Source of the DNA: Populus alba
Lineage: Eukaryota; Streptophyta; Magnoliopsida; Malpighiales; Salicaceae
Assembly: GCF_005239225.2 (NCBI RefSeq)
Contig: NC_133302.1
Span: forward strand, 7,750,001 to 7,814,000
Length of the DNA stretch: 64,000 bases
Direction: 5' to 3'
Part shown: one piece after another, positions 55,959 through 64,000 of the stretch
Layout: the number at the start of each line of letters is the position of its first letter
How positions within the stretch are numbered: position 1 is the first letter of the stretch
Made by a program: the position numbers and the translations under genes
The notes under the pieces: generated by a model
The model's database searches: none
What the model was told of the DNA's origin: nothing
The model's input: only the letters and a program-made list of their open reading frames with translations

Positions 55959-57672
55959 TGAACCCGTTTGGTTACGTGGTTACGTCCACGTTTCAAGTGT
56001 TTCATTTTGTCAAGCTGTTTGGTTAACAACAACCAGCGTTTTCAAATAGCATGGGGCCCACTATAATTGCATTCCAAACGCAGGTTTATCAAAAGCATCT
56101 GCCAGATGCTTCTTGCGTAGCTGCTGTTCAAAGAAAACACATTAATAACTTTCCAAAAAAAAATTAATTAGCCCTAACGTCCAAATTTCGAACGATCATC
56201 TCTCCTCCCTCACTGAAGAGCTCTCCTCCTCCAAAGCAGCCCGAAGCCATCTTTCCTCCCTCACTGACCTCTCCTCCTCCAAAGTAGCCCGAAGCCAAAA
56301 ATCAGTCCTTCTCCTCTTGACAAGCTAGCCAAAAATCAGTCCTTCTACTCTTGATTTCAAGCCAAAAATCAGTCTTCTCCTTTTCAAGCTAGCTGTTTCA
56401 CAGCGAGGGAAACACACCCACAATACCCATTCTCTCACACATATCATCACCAGTGTGTGTATCAGAGTGTAGATCACGCCCATCTGCCACCGATGACGAA
56501 CTCCTTTCTATGACGAACTCCTTTCTCAGTTGAAGAAGACATATTGTGACCCAGGTAATGTTCTTCGAACTTCACCTGAAAAATTGTTTACATCGTGGCT
56601 TATCTGCTAAACACACTGTTTTCTCTAACCACAAATTTCGTTTGCTGTGTGTTTTCTTTGCCAGAACCAAATACAACATCGAAATCGTCCTCTTGGAAAG
56701 CTGAAGGCCAAGCATCTTACCAATCTCTGTCTTAGTTGCAAAGGAAAAATCAAGGTCAGTTGCTCTGTGTCTATTGCACAAATTAATGTAGTTTTTAATT
56801 TTCAGTTGTTGTGTGATGTTTGAGAATAAAAATTTATGTTATTGTTGTGTTTGATTATGTATGTTTCAGTTGATTTTAATTCTGTTACTTTGTTATGCCA
56901 ATTGTATATTACATTTTCTATTATTGCCGCTGCATGATCTGTTTTTCTTCCGGTTTGTGATGCTTTGTTACTGTGTTTGTGTTCGTGTTCCTTTTTATTT
57001 CGACAACTTCATATGTGTTATAATTAAACTCTGTTTTTTTAATGTAAAACAGAGTTGTACCTGCGAGTGATTTGTTCAGCTTTCTCTCTTAAAATGTGAT
57101 TAGTCTTTTCTGTCTTTAATGGTATAACATATGTTCATATTCAAAATTATAACACCCCCAATCATGTAGTGTTTGTTCAGGTTCTTCAAATATTTTTAAA
57201 CTGTTTTGTGTTGTTGCTCATGTGGGGTTATGTTGATGGCCTGAGGTTGAGTTCAAGTATGTGCATTTTTATGAGTGCCTAAGGTTGAGTTTAATTAGCT
57301 GATGTGTTTAACATTAGGAAAATTTTCAAAACTGAAGGAGGATTCCATTTGAACATGTTTTAATGGAAATAAATAAGTACTTGAATATTGCTATATACAC
57401 TGAAGGCTGGACGTTGTCTCTTTAGCATGCCTTCTTACGCTTAGGCAATGAATAGATTAGCTTGTAAACACTTTAATGGAAATAAACCTATCAATGAAAG
57501 TGTTGAGCTGATTATGTAAGTCTATGTAATTAATTTGCAGTGTAATCAATTTGCAATTTCTATTTCAGCTTGCGATTTAATTAGTATAGATTGTGCATTA
57601 CATGTCCTTTACATCGCCTCTAGGAAAGTAACTTGTTATTTGTTAATTAGACAACACATTTTAACCAACAAC
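55959..57672. other. Harbinger 5' non-coding region
   Basis: About 1.7 kb between the left end and the first gene. Includes a C/T-rich duplication near 56,210-56,390 (CTCTCCTCCTCCAAAG.AGCCCGAAGC and AGCCAAAAATCAGTCCTTCT, each two or three times), likely leader sequence. No coding sequence is supported. Confidence 0.6.
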
Positions 57673-58752
57673 ATGGACGATTCTCAATCACAAGATAAGG
57701 CTTGTTGGAGTAGAGAGATGTTGCATGCATTTTGTGACATATGTATTAAAGCAATTGAGCAAGGTATGCGAGCCAACACACATTTCGGAAAAGCTGGGTG
57801 GAAATATGTTATCAATTTCTTTAAGGATCAAACTGGCCATGCATTAACGAAAGCACAATTAAAGAATAAGTGGGATGAAATTAAAAAAGATTGGAGAATC
57901 TGGAAAAGGTTGCTTTCCGAAACAGGAGTTGGATGGAGTGCTGAACTTGGAACAATTGCAGCTCCAGATGAATGGTGGAAAGCTAAAAACCAGGTTTGTC
58001 TTTTTTCAGTATGTTTAGAGTTGTTATAAGCAGCTTGCTTTCGTGTTTTTACATCATTTTTTATGCATTTTGTTGTTCTTTGTCCTTTGTTGTAGGAGAT
58101 ACGCGGGGCAAGAAAGTTTAGGCATGCTGGCATCGATCCAACATTGTGTTGTAAATATGATATCATGTTTACAAACACTGTTGCTACCGGTCAGTATGCT
58201 TGGGATCCATCACAGGGTCTGAATTCGGATGAAGATGGTGGCTGTCAAAGGTAAAATAATGCAGTTAATAAAGACCCTAGTCTTGCGGAAGGTAGTGGCG
58301 ATTCTGAGGAGGATAGTCTTCCAAATTTCGTTGCCGATGTCAATAACATGGTGGCGGGTGTCCATTTCGCTAATAGCATAAGCAATGCCAATCCAACTGG
58401 TAGTAGTGGGAAGAGAAAAGGTGCGCAACAAAGCTCCCAACAAAATGAGAAAAAGAAAAGTGGTGCCGGAAGGGGATCACAATTGTTTTCGCGATTAGAT
58501 AAGTTAGTGGATAGTGTATCTACCAAGAGTGAGTGCACATCAAGTGTTTTCGATAAAAAAGGATGTAGCATAAAAGAGGTGATGAAGGAGTTCCACTCCA
58601 TTGAGGAAGTGGTGTTCGGCAGTGAGCTGTATTGCTTTGCAACAGAGTTTTTTATGGTTAGAAGTAGGAGGGAAATGTGGGTGGCAATTGGTGATATGGA
58701 CCGAAAATTTCAGTGGCTGAAATTAATGTTTGAGCGAAGGGTTAACTTCTGA
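57673..58752 (+). pseudogene. Harbinger Myb/SANT-like protein, one in-frame stop
   Basis: Exon 1 57,673-57,993 begins at the ATG of MDDSQSQDKACWSREMLHAF and encodes a Myb/SANT-like (Myb_DNA-bind_3) domain with its hallmark Trp and GWKYVINFF, LKNKWDEIKKDWRIWKRL and EWWKAKN elements. A 102 bp GT-AG intron follows, then exon 2 58,096-58,752 (KFRHAGIDPTLCCKYDIMFT, a lysine-rich linker and a C-terminal FDKKGCSIKEVMKEFHSIEE block). In PIF/Harbinger elements this protein binds the element ends and helps bring the transposase to the nucleus. A single TAA at 58,252-58,254 interrupts an otherwise open frame of about 325 codons. An initiator upstream at 57,535 is open but unsupported. Confidence 0.85.
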
Positions 58753-60236
58753 CCTTGAAGTAAGTTTTCATTTGATATATGGAAAACTTACAATTATGTA
58801 TTTTATTGTTTGTTATATGTTGCAGCAATTAAATGTTGTTGTGTTTAATAGGTTTTGGTAATTATTGCATGCTTTCCATATTTCATGTTTTTTTAATGTT
58901 TTGTGTTCCAATGAGCTGTTAACATATTGTATTTTAACTGTTTTTTTCACAGTTACCAGTCCACAAAAGGGTGAGGATGATACGGTCTTCTTGCTGCTGT
59001 AGAATTGCATAATGGTTGATGCAAACAATTATGAATTTGCTGTTTTTTCAGGTTTAATTACCTTGTAACGTTTCATATTCATGGATTCTGCCTTTGTATT
59101 TGTATTTGTTGCTTATTTAGTTATGTTTGAGATGATTTGAACATTTTATGTATTCAGGCTGCTTTCTAAGCCTTGTTTTTCAGATTTTCACCTAACGAAT
59201 TGCATTTGTTATGAGTTGAATGGATGATTTGCTGAGATTATGTTGACTTGAATGGTTGCTGATTGGGTGAATTTATGTTGACTGGAATGGCAGCTACTGC
59301 TGTGAATTATTGTGAATTTACTTACATGTTTGATAGTGGGTTGAATGGGAGTTGCTTGGTTGAATGTTTGGTTGAATGGTTGGTAAGTGTACAATTTATG
59401 GGTTGCTGATGTGTATGGCAGTAAATACAGCTTTTTTGTGCTGTGTGTGTGTTTGTATTTAAGAAGCAGTATGTTTGGAAAGAGGTGTGATTGGCTGGGA
59501 ATAAAATTTGTAACCCTTCCCACGGAAGTGAGGGTTGTAATTGCAGGTTTTTTTCTGTTTGTATACTACAACTTGAGGTTCTTTGCCATTACAAGGTTAG
59601 TTTATTTTAGGGATGCTTTTTAGGTCATAAAGCTTTCTATTGCACATCTGTTACCGAATTTGCACCCATAAATGCTTTTAAGGCTGCTGTTATTGTGTAT
59701 TTAAGAAGTGAATGTATGTTTTTTGTTTTTTGTATTTATATATCTATCCCTTCTAGGTACTTAGTTTTCTTAAGAAACCTTAAATGGATGCCACCAATTA
59801 ATTTAAAGCATGCCAATGTATGAACATTGTTTTGTGTTGTTGCATGTATGTTTTTGTTGTATAATATTTAATGCGAAACTTCTAAGTAAATTTTTTTCGT
59901 CTCGTAGGGTTCGTTTGAAATTATATATTTTTTTCTTAAGTTAATGACGTTGTAAATAAGTTCCTTTATCTTGGATTCTTAAAATATATATGTTGGGGGA
60001 TAAGTTAATGTCACCAGTACTGTTTTAAATATTGCAAACAAATTACACAGACAAAACTTTCATGTTACTGTAACGTTGCAGGTTGAAAATTACAATTATT
60101 GTTGTGTTGAAAAATATTGCATGTGTTAAGACCGGCATGAGCGACACATATTTTAAAAACAAATCGTTCAATGAACATGTTTTTTGTACCAATACTATGC
60201 AGGTTGGAAATTGATATTAAATTTACGTCCAAAGAT
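58753..60236. other. Harbinger intergenic spacer
   Basis: Non-coding. TTGAATGG/GGTTGAATG words repeat at 59,215-59,385. The transposase leader probably includes an intron ending at CTATGCAG (60,196-60,203). Confidence 0.5.
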
Positions 60237-61809
60237 ATGGACACGAATTGGTTTAAAGCGCTTTTTGATGAGCATTATGAAAATGTTATGAATAATGTTG
60301 GTCGATATGTGTCTGATGGGTTTGCTGGTACAAGTTCTGCAAGTGGTTTTGGAGATAGTTTTGGTGATCGTTATGTAAACTATAATAGTGAGGCTCAACA
60401 CGACGACCTAAATCAACAGGATGACGATGCCGTTGGAGATTTATTTTGGCAAAGAGAGTGTGATCGCAAAAAATTAGTCATATGCACAGCTGGAGCACTG
60501 GCGATGTATTACAATACGTATATTTATAAAGAGCCGTGTATGGATTCATACAACACTGGCATGCGCTGGTTGACTGAAATTTTAAATGGCCATTGGATTT
60601 GTTGTGTGAACATGTTTTGTATGGATGCTGAGACATTGAAGAGTTTGGCTTCGGAGTTGGAAACGATGTACGAGTTGAAACCGTCTAGACGGATGAGTGT
60701 TATTGAGAAAGTAGGCATGTTTCTCTACACTTTAGCTCTCGGTGCGTCGAATAGGGAAGTGCAGGAGCGTTTTCAGCATTCAGGTGAAACTGTTTCTAGA
60801 AATTTCAACGAGGTTCTTCGTTCTGTGTGCTTGCTAGCAGCTGATTTAATCAAACCAGTCGATCCAGAATTCACGACAACACCATTGGAAATTGAAATGA
60901 ATCCTAGATATATGCCCTATTTCAAGTTAAGCAATACTTAGTACAAGTTGTTAAATATTTCAAAAGGTTACAATCAAATATTTACGTGCAATTAAATTGA
61001 TTCGGAAAAAATATTTTTTGTATGTAGAATTGTATTGGAGTGATTGATGGAACACATGTACGTGCATGTGTTTCACAAGAAAATCAAATACCTTTTATTG
61101 GTAGAAAAGGTATACCGACACAAAATATAATGGCAGCATGTAGCTTTGACATGCAATTTACATTTGTTTGGGCTGGGTGGGAAGGTAGTGCTCACGATAC
61201 AAGAATTTTTTATGAGGCGATTGGAAATACAAACATACAATTTCCACGGCCACCAGAAGGTATATATAAAAAAAAGTTGTGCTTGTTGTTCAGCTGGTCT
61301 AATTTGTTTTAATATGAAGTATTTTGTAAGCGTTAATCAATTGTAACATTTATGCAGGGAAGTATTATCTCGTTGATTCGGGATATCCGAATGAGTACGG
61401 TTACTTGGGTCCATATAGAGGGGAAAGATATCATCTTCCAAAATTTCATCGACGAGGACAACCACGGAGTCGGGAGGAACTATTTAACCGAGTCCATTCA
61501 TCATTACGATGTGTAATCGAACGTACATTTGGAGTTTGGAAGAAAAGATGGCGAATCTTGCAAACCATGCCTGAGTTTCCATACCAATCACAGGTTAAAA
61601 TTGTTGTCGCATCAATGACGCTACACAACTATATTCGACGGAAGTCGGGCCAAGATGTTGCATTCAACAAGTTTGATAGCCATCCTGATTTCGTTCCTCA
61701 AGATATTTTTCCCGATGTCGCTCCACACTCACAAACAAGTGGACACCAGAGGCCGTCGCGTATGGATTATATTCGTGATGGTATTGCAAATAGTTTGATT
61801 GGACAATAA
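60237..61809 (+). CDS. PIF/Harbinger DDE transposase (three exons)
   Basis: Best model: exons 60,237-60,926, 61,028-61,259 and 61,358-61,809, 457 residues, start at MDTNWFKALFDEHYENV. The enzyme excises and inserts the element at TWA sites. Exon 1 holds an acidic N-terminus and a helix-turn-helix region (EKVGMFLYTLALGASNREVQ, FQHSGETVSRNF). Exons 2-3 hold the DDE_Tnp_4 nuclease: D237 in GVIDGTH, D287 in GSAHDTR, E362 in VIERTFG, plus VDSGYP and LHNYIR. Intron 2 is GT-AG. Intron 1 has a normal TAG acceptor, but its donor reads AAG|TTAAGC where AAG|GTAAGC is expected, a G-to-T change that should block splicing; read-through hits a stop soon after. All catalytic residues remain. It is probably inactive unless a cryptic donor is used. 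Confidence 0.85.
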
Positions 61810-62123
61810 TGTTTAATTGTAATAACAAAGCACGCTTATATTATTGCCGGTATTTATATGGAAAAAATGTTTTATTTCCTCTTAACACAATGAATCATTT
61901 TATTAATGTCATTTTGTTTTTATTTTTTTTTATTTAGTCATTTTTTGTACAAAAGCAACCGCAACCACAGTTTTAACCAAACATGTTTTGTACCACAATA
62001 AAGTCAAACCACACTTTTAACCAAACACTCAAATCTTTAAACAAACCACAGGACAAGTGATTTTAAAAAAAATGCTTTTTTTCAACCGCAACCACAACAA
62101 TTACAGCAAAAACAAATACACTC
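61810..62123. other. Harbinger 3' terminal region
   Basis: Contains repeated AAC(C)GCAACCACA and CCAAACA(C/T) words (61,960-62,095), probable transposase/Myb binding field; similar words edge the MITEs at 6.4 and 30.6 kb. Confidence 0.5.
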
Positions 62124-62791
62124 TTACTATTTAGGTTTAGGACTTTCCTTTTATATTTATTTTTAAATTTAATTAAATCGGTTCATTTTGGTTCTGTTCA
62201 ATTGGTTTAAGCGTTTTTAAACCAGAGCCGAACTGGACCAGGTAGGTTTTTTTATTTTTTAATTGGTTTACTTGGTTTTTTCTGTTAGTTTGGTTTTTTT
62301 TAAGTTAATTTTTTTTTGTTTTTTTAATTTAATTAATTGTTTGGTTTTTTTAAACAGGGACAAAAATCGTTTATTCTTTAGTCATCAGATTATAAGTTGA
62401 TTTGACACGCATAAAAGCAGTGGGACTAACAACAGTGCCGAACTTGTCATCAACTTTTATATTCATTATTTTTTATATATTTTATTCCTTATTCAATTAT
62501 TATTTTTCAAGTGGCACTTGTATAGGAGGGAGGTTGGCCCACAAGCGACTCAACAACAGGCAGGAAACAATCACACAGCGGTTGAATTCAATTATTATTT
62601 TTATCCTGTTTTTATTTTGGAGTTTTTTTTTTTCCCCTGAAAGTTTCGATTATGCTTAGCAGTAGGGACCTTACATCTTTCTATTACAAGCGCACATTTA
62701 ACGCATCCATGGATGATTGAAAACTTTATATAACAAGTTGGAGCTAAGAACAAATCAGCAGATAGCAGAGCCAAAGAAACGGCCAATAAAC

Positions 62792-62864
62792 ATGGTGGTG
62801 GAAAGCGTTCTTTGCATGAGTCCAGGAGATGGTGAAACCAGCTACGCCAAGAATTCATTCCTTC

Positions 62865-62901
<37 letters not shown>

Positions 62902-62918
62902 TCTCTCTCGCTCTCTCA

Positions 62919-62955
<37 letters not shown>

Positions 62956-63581
62956 ACACCTTATTTCATATAAATGTGAGAGACAAATAACCGACCTTTT
63001 TTTTCCTTTCATTTTGGTAGTGTAAGAATTTTATTGTAAGTAGAGAAGACCTCGCGTGGCAACTTAAATTTCTAAGTTAGGTAAGATAAGCGAAGTTTAA
63101 TTATATGAAGGAAGCAAATAGCCATCGCTGCATGCATTTCCTTCTTCCTGGCATCACATCTCACCGAATATATTAGTAATTCCTGCTTTTACTTTTTTCC
63201 TGGAAGCTAGTATTGCAGATTAATTCTGATGTGGTTTGACAATTCGTTTCGCAGAAAACAGTGCTATCAAAAGCTAGGCCAATCCTAGAAGATACCATCA
63301 AGGACATGTTCAGCACCGCCCTTCCCACTTGCTTCAAACGAGCAGACTTGGGCTGCTCTTCAGGACCCAATACTCTCTTGTTCGTTTCTGAAATCATGGA
63401 CGTCGTTTATGAGCTTTGCCAACAACAGAACTGTAAACTGCCCGAATTTCAGGTGTTTCTGAATGACCTTCCATGGAATGATTTCAATGCTGTTTTCAAG
63501 TCGCTGCCATTTTTATACGACAAGTTGGGAAAAGAAAAGGGAGACTTGTATGGACAACACTGTTTCATAACAGGAGTACGG
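62792..63581 (+). pseudogene. SABATH methyltransferase, copy 4 (exon 1-partial exon 2)
   Basis: Exon 1 62,792-62,866 has the same residues as copy 3 but keeps a normal GT donor before an ~88 bp CT-rich tract. Exon 2 63,255-63,581 is identical in translation to copy 3 and is cut at the same base by the same copia LTR, leaving ...HCFITGVRC and a stop inside the LTR. If transcribed it would give a short peptide with only the SAM-binding LGCSSGPNT motif. Confidence 0.9.
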
Positions 63582-64000
63582 TGTTAAACTTATTGAGATC
63601 AAACACAAAAAGGAGGCTAGAATTCTGAATAATCTGTATATTATTAATGCATTGACTTAACCTAAATACAAATACAGTACAAATGGGTTAAACTGAAAGT
63701 ACTATTCTACCCTTAATAAATAAGACTACATAAATATTATTTAACATCTCCCCTCAAACTCATGATGCGACAGTTACAAGCATCGAGAGTTTGCCAACCA
63801 GAAAACGAAAAGGAGAGATGGAAAGCGCCTTGGTAATGAAATCTGCAATCTGCAAGGAAGAAGGAACAAAAGGCAAAGTAATGGTGCCATGCTTGAGATG
63901 ATGACGAATAAGATGACAATCGATCTCAATATGCTTAGTTCGCTCATGAAAAACCGAGTTGTGAGCAATCTGAATAGAACTCTGGTTGTCACAATACATA
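63582..64000 (-). mobile_element. Copia element, 3' LTR and RNase H tail (continues beyond window)
   Basis: 3' LTR 63,582-63,746 (165 bp, same insertion point as 46,484), polypurine tract complement TCTCCCCTCAAACTC, then a minus-strand RNase H end from 64,000 down to a stop at 63,760: [46 protein letters not shown]. Unlike copy A it has no deletion between the ...[10 protein letters not shown] segment and upstream pol in the part visible, so copy B may hold the fuller element. Confidence 0.85.

Larger units (their letters stand above)
55959..62123 (+). mobile_element. Nearly complete PIF/Harbinger element, 6,165 bp
   Basis: Comparison with copy A gives exact ends: TTA (55,956-55,958) | TGAACCCGTTTGGTT ... 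AACAAATACACTC | TTA (62,124-62,126). A 3 bp TTA TSD is the Harbinger signature. The TIRs are weak in the first bases (GAACCCGTTTGGTT against GAGTGTATTTGTTT). Subterminal CCAAAC.../AACCGCAACCACA words lie inside both ends. It carries the two genes of the superfamily, a Myb/SANT-like protein (57.67-58.75 kb) and a DDE transposase (60.24-61.81 kb), in the same orientation. Both have one lesion each. Confidence 0.95.
54216..63890 (+). repeat. Segmental duplication, copy B (with Harbinger insertion)
   Basis: Collinear with copy A (43,355-46,793) once the 6,165 bp Harbinger element and its 3 bp TSD are removed. Most length difference comes from the expanded (CT)n tract (62,869-62,954, with CA/CG interruptions). 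Its left edge lies exactly at the end of a truncated copia LTR. Confidence 0.95.

Noticed and set aside
55959..55985. Long perfect terminal inverted repeat for the Harbinger element
   Set aside because: Only a weak partial match to the right end is seen. The ends are instead set by the empty site in copy A.
57535..57672. N-terminal extension of the Myb/SANT protein
   Set aside because: It is open but starts without ATG, its composition is unlike the domain, and the ATG at 57,673 gives the usual domain position.

Overview
The window is nuclear DNA from a woody dicot, most likely Salicaceae (poplar or willow). The reasons are plant intron signals, a SABATH methyltransferase cluster, a tRNA-derived SINE and plant-type Ty1/copia, CACTA, PIF/Harbinger and hAT elements in very AT-rich DNA. 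The genus is inferred, not shown. There are no bacterial genes, CRISPR arrays or rRNA/tRNA genes. Only a few stretches look like host coding sequence; most of the rest is layered repeats.

Region by region. 0-1.4 kb: a decayed copia RNase H end with its 3' LTR. 3.28-3.98 kb: an intact single-exon gene for a WRN-type 3'-5' exonuclease-like protein. 4.4-5.3 kb: three diverged ~245 bp tandem units, the middle one holding a 200 bp SINE with a recognisable target-site duplication (TSD); just after it lies an orphan exon-like reading frame. 5.5-20 kb: AT-rich DNA with MITEs, hairpins and short tandem repeats, plus one candidate small-peptide transcription unit on the minus strand (TATA at 13.06 kb, 28-codon ORF at 12.84-12.93 kb). 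20.3-20.7 kb: a 365 bp foldback built from copia LTR-end modules. 21.8-31.5 kb: two copies of one repeat block, a T-rich minisatellite array, a ~110 bp minisatellite and a 5'-truncated CACTA element with pseudogenes of both its proteins.

31.5-38.8 kb is the SABATH cluster. Copy 1 can be assembled into four exons (341 codons), but its promoter plus exon 1 is tandemly triplicated. It also has two small in-frame deletions in conserved motifs and an early stop. Copy 2 lacks exon 1 and has a nonsense codon at the start of exon 4. An inverted, frameshifted exon 1 relic follows. Between the copies lie copia LTR pieces and an 803 bp hAT-type non-autonomous element with a perfect 8 bp TSD. 40.3-42.4 kb is an internally deleted copia element.

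43.36-46.8 kb and 54.2-63.9 kb are two direct copies of a ~3.4 kb segment. Each carries a SABATH exon 1-exon 2 remnant interrupted at the same base by the same copia LTR, so the copia insertion predates the duplication. After the duplication, copy B received a 6,165 bp PIF/Harbinger element; copy A preserves the empty site, which proves the TTA TSD. The Harbinger element carries a Myb/SANT-like protein gene (one in-frame stop) and a three-exon DDE transposase (mutated first splice donor), so it was complete recently but is probably no longer autonomous. The copia in copy A is internally deleted; the one in copy B runs off the window end. 49.3-52.8 kb holds non-coding DNA that resembles a large LTR retroelement and a perfect 20 bp-arm palindrome; 52.8-54.2 kb is a 5'-truncated copia RT-RNase H with its 3' LTR.

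I found no convincing new multi-gene system. The most informative structures are the alternative-first-exon array of SABATH copy 1, the dated nesting of copia, duplication and Harbinger, and the LTR-derived foldback.
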